A stretch of 64,000 nucleotides of DNA, from NCBI GenBank assembly GCA_021292165.1, contig CM037876.1, positions 288,649,938-288,713,937 on the forward strand, written 5' to 3'. The stretch's first letter is position 1. Each line of letters starts with the position of its first letter. The notes under the pieces are model-generated. The model saw only the letters and a program-made list of their open reading frames with translations, ran no database searches and was not told the DNA's origin. The DNA is from Shinisaurus crocodilurus. Taxonomy: Eukaryota; Chordata; Lepidosauria; Squamata; Shinisauridae. Below are positions 41,459 through 50,944 of this stretch, piece after piece. The position numbers and the translations under genes are program-made.

Positions 41459-42047
41459 CGCCCATCTGGCCGGCAACCGGCCACCCTGGGCGATGCACAT
41501 AGAATAAAAACAATAAAATACATTTTAAAAAGTATAAAAAAATTAAAATCTTAACCCACCCCATATTCCCGCCTGAACAGCCAGGTTTTTAATGAGCGGC
41601 GGAAGCTCAGCAGAGAGGGGGCATGGCGGAGGTCACTCGGGAGAGAGTTCCACAGTACGGGGGCTGCCACAGAAAAGGCCCTCTTTCTCGTCCCCACCAG
41701 TCTAGCTGCTCTGGCTGAAGGGACAAGGAGAAGGCCAACTGTGGCAGATCTTGTTGAGCAGCCCACTTGGTGTTGCTGGAGACGCTCCTTGAGATAGACT
41801 GGACCGTAGCCGTATAGGGTTTTAAAGGTCAAAACCAACACCTTGAATTCGGCTCGGCAAGCAACTGGTAGCCAGTGCAACTCCTTCAGCACTGGCATGA
41901 TGTGGTCCCGCCGGCAGCTGCCTTTAACCAGGCGAGCCGCCGCGTTCTGTACCAGCTGTAGCTTCCGAACTGTCTTCAAGGGTAACCCCATGTAGAGTGC
42001 ATGACAGTAGTCTAGGCAAGAGGAGACCAAGGCATGAACCACTGATT
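41418..42047 (-). mobile_element. L2-like LINE 3' end
   Basis: On the minus strand an ORF2 C-terminus (41551-42042) is followed by a ~130-base 3' UTR with GCCCAGGGTGGCCGG and an (AAT)n tail (41427-41456 in plus as ATT). Confidence 0.8.
41551..42042 (-). pseudogene. L2-like ORF2 C-terminal region (163 aa)
   Basis: The frame carries LVSSCLDYCHALYMGLPLKT, LQLVQNAAARLVKGSCRRDH, PVLKELHWLPVACRAEFKVL and the WNSLPSDLRHAPSLLSFRR end: the conserved C-terminal region after the reverse transcriptase in the L2 clade. Open to its stop but 5'-truncated, so it lacks endonuclease and the RT active site. Confidence 0.85.
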
Positions 42048-42640
42048 AAAGCAGCCCAGGCAACTTGTGGCCCTCAGTCATTTCAGATGGCCCTCAGGCT
42101 AGTTTCCAAATCTTTCTGCAAGCAATCCCTTGGGACCTCTGGCAAAAGCAATTTGTCCCTCATCTGGCAACCTTCTGGGTAGGGAGGATGAGGGGGAGGG
42201 AGGCTGTCAGAAAGAGAGAGAGATGGGTGGCAGAAAGAGAGGGAGGGAGAGAGACGAGTGGGAGAAAGGGAGGGGCAGAAAAAGAGAGAGGGAGAGAGAA
42301 GGGTGGCAGAAAGAGAGAGAGGGGTGGCAGAGACAGAGGGGGGTGACAGAGAGAAATGGAGGTGGTCCTGCACAGTTTTAGCTCTGGACCCACTTGTCAG
42401 CATGGGTGCAGGCCAATCTGGATTGAGACCCTAGCATGATGGTCATAGGGCTTTAACCTTTCTTCCTGCACTGCAGTCCCAGTTCAGATCAGGGGGTCAC
42501 ACCTCCCATTTGCACTGCCCAAAAGGTCCCATTGAAATGAACAGGTCATTTGGGGGGGGGGGGGGCAATGCAAATTGCAGGTGTTGGGAATGTGTGGTCC
42601 AGATTCAGACTGCACTGGAAGACAAAAGGTTAAATCCCTC
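42048..42640. other. Unclassified, with a GA-rich tract
   Basis: 42188-42360 is a purine-rich (AGAG/GGGA) low-complexity tract that opens frames on both strands; none is coding. G runs at 42551-42565. Confidence 0.5.
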
Positions 42641-42645
42641 TAACT

Positions 42646-42701
42646 CCACACACACACGCACACACACGCACGCACACGCACACACACACACACACACACG
42701 T
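42646..42701. repeat. (CA)n microsatellite, imperfect
   Basis: CA units with CGCA interruptions. Confidence 0.95.
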
Positions 42702-42967
42702 CCCAACCCAGATCAGAGTCCTTAGACTTCCAGTTTGTGGGTAACAAACCTTGCACTCAAGAGCAGAACTACACAGCTAAAATAATGTCTAGCTTTTCCT
42801 TTAGAGATAGTCTAGCGTTGCTCTCAGCCAGACCTGTGACCTAGATCTCTGTTGTGAGGAATTAGTCACTGGCTAATGTTGCTGATCCATCACTGGATCT
42901 GACAAGGCATTGGGTTTCTCCAGTATAGCAACTATATTCGTGGCAGCACTATCTTGTCTAAAAGTGC

Positions 42968-43036
42968 AATCCTATGCACATCTACTCAGAAGTAAGTCCT
43001 ACTGAGTGGGGCTTACTTCCAGGTAAGTGTGTGTTA
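42968..43036. mobile_element. Short palindromic repeat, family L
   Basis: GTGCAATCCTATGCACATCT, then TACTCAGAAGTAAGTCCTAC and GGGGCTTACTTCCAGG. Confidence 0.45.
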
Positions 43037-43090
43037 GTAGGCTTGTGCAGCAAGTGGTTTACACAATGATTGGGTTGAATACTATCAAAA

Positions 43091-43250
43091 GGCAATAGGG
43101 TGGCCTACTTTACAGAGGACAGTCCTCTGTTTGAAAGCATCTTGTATTAGAAGGGCTGTCCATAAGGAACCAAAAAAATAAAGAACCAAAAGAAGGGAGA
43201 GCAGAGTTCTTGAAGTTGCCCATCAGCAGTTAGCATCTGGACAACAGACT
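43091..43250. repeat. Dispersed repeat, family M
   Basis: Matches 38997-39625 at GCCTACTTTACAGAGGACAG and TTGAAGTTGCCCATCAGCA. Confidence 0.4.
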
Positions 43251-43311
43251 GAGCGGGCACACAGGTCAGTCACCTGCTCAGTTTGGGGAGATGCACAGCC
43301 TTTCTATTTAA

Positions 43312-43737
43312 ATGATAGTCCAGTTTTGGGCACCACACTTTAAGAAGAATGTAGACAAAATGGAGAGGGTTCAGAGGAGGGCAACAAAGATGATAAAGGG
43401 ACTGGAAACAAGGCCCTATGAGGAGAGACTGAAAGAACTGGGCATGTTTAGCCTTCAGAAGAGGAGACTGAGGGGAGATATGATAGCACTCTTCCAGTAC
43501 TTGAAGGGTTGTCACACAGAGGAGGGCCAGGATCTCTTCTCGATCATCCCAGTTTGCAGGACACGGAATAATGGGCTCAAGTTACAGGAACCCAGATTCC
43601 ACCTACACATCAGGAAAGATTTCCTGACTGTTAGAGCAATAAGACAATGGACCCAACTACCTAGGGAGGTGGTGGGCTCTCCCACTCTGGAGGCATTCAA
43701 GGTGCAGCTGGACAGCCATCTGTCGGGGATGCTTTGA
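43312..43737 (+). pseudogene. CR1 ORF2 C-terminal region (141 aa)
   Basis: The frame runs FWAPHFKKNVDKMERVQRRA, KMIKGLETRPYEERLKELGM, LQKRRLRGDMIALFQYLKG and FHLHIRKDFLTVRAIRQWTQ to the natural C-terminus. It is the C-terminal part after the reverse transcriptase, intact in frame but without RT and endonuclease. It matches the 14678-15597 copy. Confidence 0.9.
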
Positions 43738-43817
43738 CTTGGATTCCTGCATTGAGCAGGGGGTTGGACTTGATGGCCTTGTAGGCCCCTTCCAACTCTA
43801 CTTTTCTATTATTCTAT
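43312..43817 (+). mobile_element. CR1 LINE 3' end
   Basis: ORF2 end (43312-43737), then the CR1 UTR with CCTGCATTGAGCAGGGGGTT and short tail (TTCTATTATTCTATGG). 5'-truncated. Confidence 0.9.
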
Positions 43818-43974
43818 GGTTCTAATTATTTTGAAATGTTCATCTATCCATATAAATTAGCATATGTAAATTTATGCAAATTTGTGCCCTCTTTTATCCC
43901 TCTTTTTGGTGATGCATTTCTGCTTTTGGGGGTGATGCATCAGTGGCCTAACAGGTGAGCATTCATAAATATAC
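43818..43974. other. Short unclassified stretch
   Basis: TTAGCATATGTAAATTTATG resembles the inner part of family E, possibly a fragment. Confidence 0.3.
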
Positions 43975-44725
43975 CAGTTCATTTATTCAAAAGTATTCAT
44001 ATTCTACTCTTCCTCCCTAAGGAGATCAGAGAGATGTACACTAAAAACAATAAAAGAACCTAACAGACTATAACACTTAATAAAACTCACAGCATCCCAA
44101 GTACTTAGGATGGCTCAAAAGCCTGATTAAAAAGAAGTATTAACTGCCTTCTGAAACACAATCTGGGAAGGAGCCATACAGAACTCCCAGAGAAGGAAAT
44201 TCCAGAGACAGGGGGCTGCCACAGAAAAGCCGCCTTTGCATGTGTTGTCAGATTATGAATACCCAGAGGGTCAGCAAGAAGGACCTCTGTGGACGATCCC
44301 AGTTCTCAGTTAGGATTACGGTATATGGCAGAAGGCTGCCCCCCAGTTAACTGGTCCCAAACCATTTAGGGCTTTATAGGTCAAAACCAGCACTTTGAAG
44401 TATGCATGGAAACAGGACCGGTGCAAGGCAGTTTGGTGCCCTAGGCAAGATCAGATATTTAGCGCCCCCTTCCCACTTGAGAGCGCTGTTGTTGTTTTTC
44501 AAGGTGTTTCTGGTGCCCCCTTTAGCCCTGTGCCCTAGGCAGCTGCCTAGTTGGCCTAATGGTAGCACTGGCCCTGCATGGAAATGAATAGGCAGCCAAT
44601 GCAGTTGGTACAAAAGAGGGGTGATAGGAGCCCTATATCCCACCTGCTTGGGAAGCATAAGCATTCTGAACCAATTCTGCACAGTCTTCCAAAGGAAGCC
44701 CCACACAGAGGGCCTGTTTGCACAA
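43975..44725 (-). mobile_element. L2-like LINE 3' region split by a hAT MITE
   Basis: On minus: TPLLYQLHWLPIHF reading at 44580-44640 and a UTR with GGCAGCCCCCTGTCTCTGG down to 43975. The MITE 44413-44576 with TSD interrupts it. Confidence 0.6.
44413..44576. mobile_element. hAT MITE, 164 bp, with perfect 8-bp TSD
   Basis: Same length and sequence plan as 24886-25049. TSD CATGGAAA on both sides (44405-44412, 44577-44584). Confidence 0.93.
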
Positions 44726-44894
44726 TTGCAGCTGGAGAACTAAGCCACAGTGCCAGTTGCCAGGCAGTGCCCCCTGGGATACCAGCAGGAGGACTAAGAG
44801 GGTAACAGAAGGGAGGGGAGAAAGTGCCTTAGAACGCCCACTGTGCCTGATTGTTAGTCGATCAGAGCGGGGGGGTAGGCTACCCTGGCCCTAA
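44726..44894. other. Short unclassified intronic stretch
   Basis: Nothing identifiable. Confidence 0.3.
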
Positions 44895-45086
44895 AGTGTC
44901 ATCCGAACCCACCCAATGAGTTCTGGATGGCTTGTTACCCACAGCAACAAGCCATCCTGGCTGGATTTGAACAACACGGCAAGCTATGCTGCTGGGGGCA
45001 ATTATGCTAATTCCCAGCACAAGACTGGCATGCACAGGGTCCATGGCTTATTACCCATCCTGTGATCGTGAGAACCAGGTCAGTGG
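44895..45086. mobile_element. Family C palindromic MITE upstream of the TUNAR exon
   Basis: CATCCGAACCCACCCAATG at left and GTGATCGTGAGAACCAGG at right, with AACAAGCCATCCTGGCTGG inside. It ends about 115 bases before the splice acceptor. Confidence 0.45.
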
Positions 45087-45167
45087 GTGTTACAGCAATC
45101 AAGAAGATCATGACTAAGGCTTGGGCCACGATAGCTATCTGGAGGACGGATCAGAAGTTGTGATTTG

Positions 45168-45201
45168 ACCCTCTTTCTCTCTCTTTCTCTTTAAACTGTA
45201 G
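45168..45201 (+). promoter_or_regulatory. Polypyrimidine tract and 3' splice acceptor of the TUNAR coding exon
   Basis: A C/T-rich run (CCCTCTTTCTCTCTCTTTCT and on) leads to CTGTAG, with AG at 45200-45201. The reading frame of the micropeptide has TAG at 45199-45201, so the frame closes just inside the intron. A second AG at 45205-45206 is an alternative. Confidence 0.65.
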
Positions 45202-45240
45202 GTTAGCCTGAGGAGAAGGATAAAGAACTTGGCTACCAAG

Positions 45241-45387
45241 ATGGTAATCACTAGTGGAAATGAAGAAGAAAAAGGGAACCAAGAAAAGGAGAGCAAGGAG
45301 GAATCTATCTTGGCAATGCTGGGAATCATTGGGACTATTCTAAACCTCATTGTGATCATTTTTGTGTACATCTACACGACATTGTGA
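45241..45387 (+). CDS. TUNAR: TUNAR micropeptide (pTUNAR/BNLN), 48 aa
   Basis: A 48-codon frame from ATG in a strong initiation context (A at -3, G at +4) to TGA. The N-terminal ~22 residues are hydrophilic and acidic (MVITSGNEEEKGNQEKESKE); residues 23-45 form one hydrophobic segment (ILAMLGIIGTILNLIVIIFV, then YIY), and TTL ends the chain. From memory, the mammalian peptide has the same length, an almost identical membrane segment and C-terminus, with about six or seven differences, nearly all in the acidic half. In mammals it is an ER single-pass peptide that interacts with SERCA2 and affects calcium handling in neural and beta cells. The 13 codons upstream to the acceptor are open, so the start is chosen by homology and context. 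The opposite-strand frame here is a shadow. Confidence 0.92.
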   Translation: MVITSGNEEEKGNQEKESKEESILAMLGIIGTILNLIVIIFVYIYTTL

Positions 45388-46026
45388 ACCGCAGAGGCAA
45401 ACCAAGGAAGACAGCTGACAAGAGGTGATGGCAAATGTTGCCGGCTGTTGACACACGGCTTAATGAGAATTGACTCTGTAGTATATTAAGACGTCACAAA
45501 AGCGCTGCCTGTGGGCGGTGGAGGTTGAAGCACAATTAATTGAACCGGACTTTTTTTCACACAGTTACAAGCAAAACTATCTCCCCCAACCCCCCAACCC
45601 CTCTCTCTGCTCTGCTTTTCCTCCTTTCATTTGTTCTAGGGAAATGACTGCAAATATGTAAGTATCAGCTTTTGAGGTGGGGGAGGGAGGGGGCAGACAG
45701 TGGAAACAACAGCCCACTATAGAGAAAACCTTTCAGTACAGCCAAAGACTGGACACTATTACAAACTGTGACAAATGTATAGCATTTCTATTGCCAACAT
45801 ATGTTCCACAGATAGCTACATCGCTGTCTTTCATGTCTGTTGGTTTGCATCTCCTGCCGCCCTTGTTTTTGTTTTATTTACATTGAACCTAGCAAGCTTT
45901 TGATTTTAAAACCAACATATGGTGCAATTGCAAGGCGGGAGGGGGGGAAAAACAATGATTCCACTGAGCTGCCTGAGCAAACAAAAGATAAAAACCTTGA
46001 GCAAAGTAAGTTATACATGACATTTC

Positions 46027-46033
46027 TTCTCTC

Positions 46034-46081
<48 letters not shown>
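46027..46081. repeat. (CT)n tract in the TUNAR 3' UTR
   Basis: About 27 CT units with one TGTC interruption, read as (CU)n in the transcript. Confidence 0.95.
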
Positions 46082-46084
<3 letters not shown>

Positions 46085-46134
46085 GGCTTGACATCTGTGT
46101 CTGTTCATACCGATGTTTATAAATATATATTTTT

Positions 46135-46140
46135 AATAAA
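46135..46140 (+). terminator. Poly(A) signal AATAAA of TUNAR
   Basis: Canonical hexamer 748 bases after the stop codon, followed by a T-rich downstream region (CTATATTTTTAGC). It is the first canonical signal after the stop. Confidence 0.6.
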
Positions 46141-46155
46141 TGTGCTATATTTTTA

Positions 46156-46545
46156 GCATGAGCCAAACCCTTCGTGACGCTTCTGTTCTTGTTCATGTTG
46201 TTTTTCCAAATCCTGGATTTGTTCCATGAACTCACTCCCTTTCCCTCCCCGCCTTTCCCTCCTCCTTCCATCCGTTGTCCTCTTCTAAACAGCATATGTT
46301 ATGTTCTTCAACAATTAAATAGTCGTCTCGTTTTCAGCCACTGTGCTGCATTCTGAAGTAAGCGTACATTGTGCTTACATGCCTGACTTGAAGTTGGAAT
46401 GTCAGACGGAAAACATTGCCTTTCGTGTGGAGGGACGGCAGCGCAGCACTGCAGACAACCTTTGCTCACTTGTTTCATGGGCACGGCTGTATAAAAAGAC
46501 AAATGGCAAAAGTTCTCTGGCTGGTTCACAACAATTCATAACACA
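46156..46545. other. Stretch downstream of TUNAR, no gene recognised
   Basis: C/T-rich then mixed sequence, with the alternative ATTAAA at 46314-46319. If the distal signal is used this is 3' UTR. Confidence 0.4.
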
Positions 46546-46547
46546 GG

Positions 46548-46925
46548 TACAATAATAGAATATATAATAATAAAATACAGATACAATCAAATACAGTATA
46601 AATATTCCGATATACAAAATTTAAAACAGTTTAAACTAAAACAATTTCAATAAAAACTAGACATATTAAAACAGGTGACATGTCCCATCACATGCCATTA
46701 AATGCCTGGGAGGAGAGGGCAGTCTTACCCTGGCGCCTAAAGGATGAGAAAGTTGGTGCCAGGCAGGCCTCAGTGGGGAGCTTATTCCAAAAATGGGGAG
46801 CCGCCACAGAGAAAGCCCTCTTCCTTGTTGCCACCAACCAAGCCTCCTCGGAGGTGGCACTCAGAAGAAGGTGTCACACCCCACCCCTCAACAGGGCCTC
46901 AAGCTTGCCCTTCTTATTGGGATCT
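46548..46925 (-). mobile_element. L2-like LINE 3' region
   Basis: ATTCCAAAAATGGGGAGCCG then CCACAGAGAAAGCCCTCTTC is the complement of the L2-type GALFxxAAxLWN...end region; the A-rich part at 46548-46670 is its 3' UTR. Related to 54845-55262. Confidence 0.55.
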
Positions 46926-46939
46926 CTGGGTGCGCTTAC

Positions 46940-47590
46940 GTAAGGTTGGGGGTTTCTTTTCCATTAACCCTTACCCTTACACTTCTCACACTGCCTTTGG
47001 GATGTCTAATCCATACCTTATACCTCTTTGACCAGTACAATAAGCACAGCTTCCCACACAGGCTATTCCAAAAACAATGAAAAGTTTATTTTAAAATACG
47101 ACCAGTTCTAGAAATAAGTTTCATGTGTAAGTTTCAGTTAATCCTAAGTAATGTACTATCTTATCCTAGTACCAATCCTCCCTCAATAACTGTTCCCAAT
47201 ATCAATCCCTGCACTCGCTAGCTAAACTCTTAACAATCCTAATATAATCACTCATCTCTCTCCAGTCAACTTCACAGACTCCCACTCCCCACTCCCCACT
47301 CCCCACTCCCCACTCCCCACTCCCCACTCCCCACTGCACTCTCTCTTCACAAATCCCTCAAACCTGCCTGAACAGCACCGCCCACAGTTTATATAACACA
47401 GGCTCTACCCCCTTCTCTCTCTCTCTCAGCCAATCATGTCACATATGCAAATACACCACTCTTCCTGCCCATCCTTTCTCACTCACCCAGATACAGCAGT
47501 AATACCTACTTATACTTAATACACAAACACATTATTATACTTACCACCTATACACTTTAAATTTAAACCCAACATAACATAACATCACAG
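46940..47590 (-). mobile_element. Possible solo LTR
   Basis: Read on minus, it has a TATA-like TTATATAAACTG (about 47386-47399), then a minisatellite, then AATAAA (47084-47094 region) with a GT-rich stretch after it, the order U3-R-U5. No gag/pol reading and no clear TG...CA ends with TSD were found, so the call is tentative. An unclassified repeat is the alternative. Confidence 0.35.
47278..47336. repeat. (ACTCCCC)n minisatellite
   Basis: About eight tandem 7-bp units. Confidence 0.95.
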
Positions 47591-47784
47591 AAGGCAGCAG
47601 ATGTAGATCATAGTGTCCAGGTAGATTCAGGTCGGGAGAGGTGTTTGTTCCATCAGGTATTGCAGTCCCAAGCTGAACAGGGTTTCTATTGCCCTCCTTC
47701 CACCGCCATACTTTCTCTTAGAGAATGTCAGATAAAACCCTCCTCTTTCAAAGTTTGTTCCATTTGTCTGGACACATTTATGAC
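47591..47784. other. Short unclassified stretch
   Basis: Nothing identifiable. Confidence 0.3.
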
Positions 47785-47942
47785 TAACAGTGCAATCTCA
47801 TTCGTGTCTACTCAGAAGTAGCTGCCATTGAATTCAACGACACTAACTCCCAGGTAAGTGGATATGGAATTGCTGCAATCTTATGCACACTTTCCTGGGA
47901 GTAAACCCCATTGAACTCAATGGGACTTACTGCTGCACTGTA
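47785..47942. mobile_element. Family L palindromic repeat, two overlapping units
   Basis: GTGCAATCTCATTCGTGTCT with ACTCAGAAGTAG, then a second set AATCTTATGCACACTTTCCT with ACTCAATGGGACTTACTGC. Confidence 0.45.
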
Positions 47943-48088
47943 AATGTCTGGAACGGATACAGGTTTTGAGGGAGTGGGGGTTGTAAAAATACCGGTGTCT
48001 GTAGAATAAGCTGTGGCATTGAGCTGGAATAGATTTGAAGGGGGAATTCTCAAGCAAATAATCTTAAACTTGAATTTATTTTCAAGAT

Positions 48089-48133
<45 letters not shown>

Positions 48134-48489
48134 ATATTATTACTGTTGTTGTTAAAACATTTCTAGTTGGATTTGGGTTTTTTAGGAAGAACAGGTGTAA
48201 AGAGCTGAAATCCATACCTTTAAAATTTCAAAGATTTCTAAACAGAGTTCTCAGAAGTGAATTTCATAAATAACATTTTAAAATGCAACTTTTCAGATCC
48301 AGATCTGGTCCATTTTTTGTTCATCTATTCCTGAAACAAGACATGGAGCCAAGTTTCATAAACTATTATGTCTACATCATTCCAGAGTATGTATTTCTGC
48401 TTCTTGTTACTTACTTTGTTGACAACACAGCATTTTCAGCAAGCTAAACTGTGCTGTATCTTTTTTTTTTTAATCTTTGCTGTGAACAT
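47943..48489. other. Unclassified stretch with a (GT)n run
   Basis: (TG)n/(TATG)n at 48090-48133. No gene recognised. Confidence 0.4.
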
Positions 48490-48575
48490 CATGGCCAATG
48501 CTGGTCAGGAATGCTGGGAGTTGTAGTCTAAGTGAAACATCTGGAGGGCATCAGGTTTGGGAAGGCTAGACTAAA
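48490..48575. mobile_element. hAT-like hairpin MITE fragment
   Basis: CATGGCCAATGCTGGTCAGG, GGAGTTGTAGTCTAAG and CATCAGGTTTGGGAAGGCTA match the right part of 61512-61646. Left end lost. Confidence 0.5.
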
Positions 48576-48784
48576 GCATACAGGGTGAGAAGCTTCGATC
48601 CAGGATTCAACTTTTCTCTTTCTTTGGGATTGGCTTTGCTTTTAGAAGCCCACCATTGTGGCAGGAAAAGGGAATCATTTCAAGAATGGTCCCCCCTCCT
48701 AGTCCATATATTAATTAATTAATCTGCCCTACACTGATGATGGGACAGATGAAGCCTGCTGCCTTCAGGTGCTCCACTGCCCCT
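48576..48784. other. Stretch holding the left arm of a 49-bp inverted repeat
   Basis: 48632-48680 is the inverted match of 49586-49634 (one mismatch). No gene. Confidence 0.6.
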
Positions 48785-48925
48785 GAAGGCAGCAGGCAAG
48801 TTTAGGGTTCACAGAGCAATCCACATGGCACACAGGTCTCTCCTCCAACATCTTGCTGCCACCTCCCAACATCTGCCACCAGAGGCCATGGCTTCACTCC
48901 GCCTAATGGTAGGGCTGGCCCTGAC
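48785..48925 (-). mobile_element. hAT-like MITE, family G, partial
   Basis: Right end GCCTAATGGTAGGGCTGGCC then CTG is the complement of the family G start; the body has CATCTTGCTGCCACCTCCC. Confidence 0.5.
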
Positions 48926-49699
48926 CCCACCACACAAAGCTCTCTCACACACGTACACCTCCACACAGAAAAGGGGGGCACTACCAAAATTTTGTGACTT
49001 GCTGTAGGGGCATCCAGGACTCTTTTTCGAAATGTCAAATGTGCGCATGGGCCCAAAAAGGTTGCCTACCCCTGAGCTAGATACACGTTTCAAATAATGT
49101 CTGTTTTGGCCCCAAGCTCCAGCAAAATGGGAGTCAGGGCTGGCTGACTTAGTCCTCCTCATCTAGTTTTGCATTCTGCATTACAACGTGGGTTGAATGA
49201 GCAAAATGGAAGCAAAGACACACAGTCATAAGACTGTGTGCTTTGATTGCTTTGGTTTCCAAAGTGCCTTCTCAACATTAAGCCTCTTAGCACCCCACGG
49301 AGAAAGATCTACATTATTATCCAAAGCAAAGAGAGGTTAACTGCCTTTCCCTGGGCACAGAGGAAGCAAGAGGTAAACACAAACCAAATTATAACCCTTT
49401 CCCTGTTTTCTCAGTCCTAAACTGTAACCAAGAGATTCTACCTGTCATGGGGCCAGGTTCCAAGAGAGCTAATTATCTCCAATTACAGTTGCATCTTTTC
49501 CCAATAACCTCAGCCTCAAATTTGTCCTGTATGCAGAAGCATTCTTCTTAATACTTTGCCTTATAGGTAGGAGGCAGAATAGGTGAAATGATTCCCTTTT
49601 CCTGCCACAACGGTGGGCTTCTAAAAGCAAAGCCAGCCCCTAATTCTGTCCTTTGCCTCAGGCAGTAAAATGCCTTGGGCCTCCCCTGGGCAGGGGTGT

Positions 49700-49700
<1 letters not shown>
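48926..49700. other. Unclassified stretch with the right arm of the 49-bp inverted repeat
   Basis: GGTTGCCTACCCCTGAGCTA near 49059-49078 looks like a hAT (family J-type) right end. 49586-49634 is the right arm matching 48632-48680. Fragment GTCCTTTGCCTCAGGCAGTA at 49648 resembles family G. Confidence 0.45.

Positions 49701-49702
<2 letters not shown>

Positions 49703-49742
<40 letters not shown>
49703..49742. repeat. (CT)n microsatellite
   Basis: About 20 units. Confidence 0.95.
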
Positions 49743-49744
<2 letters not shown>

Positions 49745-49800
49745 CTTTTGGCCTTTCTATCCACCCACCCCTCTAGATTCTGGCTTTTCTCCCCTTATTT

Positions 49801-50465
49801 CTCCAAGAACAACAACTGAGAACAATGAGGCACAAGGCGGGGGCACGGGAAACACAGAAGCCTGGTCCTTTATATGACCTGGGAAAGTGCCTTATATTAT
49901 GATGGAAGAAGAATGGACTTTTAAAAATGATCTCTTCAACTTAAAGCACGCACAGACAGAGAGAAACAAACAGAAGCAAGGAGACAGAAATGTCTGGCAT
50001 CCAGGTGTAGGTAGGTGTGCAGCTCTAGACTGATGCTGCCTGCCTTATACTTATTTAGTAACAGCATGTAGAAGCTAATTGCACATGGCATGCAAGGGTT
50101 GCAGGGCATGGTCTGAAGGCACATGAGACAGCCACCAGGCTGAAGCTAAGCAGGTCTGGGTCTGGTCAGTGCTTGGAGGGGAGACCCCTGGATGTATCCA
50201 CCTTGAGATCCATGATGGAAGAAATGTATAAAATGTAATAAATAAATGTCTGTAAGTAAGCCCCAGCGCTGCTTCTTAAAATGAAAAAGCAGCATTGGGA
50301 GGTGAGTCTAGTGGGTGGAGAAACAGTGGTGGAGAAGGTGCCTAATCCTTTCCCTGCCCACTGTTTTTCTGCTTGAAAGCCCCACCCTCTAGTGGCTTCC
50401 TACCCTCCCTGTGCCACACATTTCTGAAAAACATGGCCAGGATTGTTCACTCCCAACAGAGGCAT
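49801..50465 (+). repeat. Large inverted repeat, left arm (665 bp)
   Basis: Reverse complement of 51942-52610 with only a handful of substitutions and a 5-base deletion in the SINE tail (near 50225). The last bases, ACAGAGGCAT (50456-50465), match the right terminus of the family E element next to the other arm. The 62-residue minus-strand frame inside is not a gene. Confidence 0.9.
50128..50252 (+). mobile_element. 5S-rRNA-derived SINE
   Basis: Head CTGAAGCTAAGCAGGTCTGG, GTCTGGTCAGTGCTTGG and GGGAGACC is like 5S rRNA (intermediate element to C box). The tail has GGATGTATCCACCTTGAGAT and an AATAAATAAATG end. Confidence 0.7.
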
Positions 50466-50944
50466 GTCAGGCTTCTTTTTCCCTTGTCCTTTTCCCTGGC
50501 TTCTCTCCTTGCTTTTTCCCTACTTCCTCAGCCTCCCCCCCCTCCGTGTGCCTCCTCTGCTGCTCCTGTGATCGGGAGTGATGGGAGGAGGCAGAAGACC
50601 ATCCCGGCCAAGGTACTTTTCATCCCCTTCCTCCCCGCCAGCACAGCCAAAGGCAGGGCAAGCAACACACAGCTGGAAGAAGAGGGGGGAGATAGAGGAG
50701 AAGCGATGGAAAAGAGAGCCTGAGCAGGACAAAGGCCAGGGCAGCAACCGCCACCCAGGGGAAAGCCAAAGAGCAGGCGGCAGCCACGGGATTTCTCCCT
50801 CCCTGGGATTCCTGTGCCCCCCTGCATCTTGCCCACCCCACCCCATGCTCCTTCCCCACCACTCCATCCAGCTCTAGCTGGAGGCGAGGGCTTCGCCTCA
50901 CAACAAGTGGCTGCACTGAGCCTGTTGGTCCCCCTCCTCCCCAG
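50466..50944. other. Spacer of the inverted repeat, GC-rich, no gene recognised
   Basis: Six overlapping frames of 90-150 residues (both strands, 50373-50989) are Pro/Ser/Gly/Arg-rich, as GC-rich DNA gives by chance. No domains, no matching start context, no splice evidence. Confidence 0.4.

Larger units (their letters stand above)
45202..46155 (+). ncRNA. TUNAR last exon (host transcript of the micropeptide)
   Basis: The exon is inferred from the acceptor at 45201, the 48-codon frame, and the poly(A) signal AATAAA at 46135-46140. TUNAR (megamind in zebrafish) was described as a conserved neural lincRNA and later shown to encode a peptide. The 3' UTR holds a T/C-rich part and a (CT)n tract at 46027-46080. 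Cleavage is set about 15 bases after the signal. Upstream exons are not identified; in mammals they lie tens of kb away. A later ATTAAA is at 46314. Confidence 0.7.

Noticed and set aside
45135..45371. 78-residue frame on the minus strand over the TUNAR exon
   Set aside because: It is the antisense shadow of the conserved 48-codon frame; composition is Ser/Phe/Lys-rich and no domain is seen.
47278..47336. CRISPR-like array
   Set aside because: A 7-bp tandem repeat without spacers in a vertebrate genome; it is a minisatellite.
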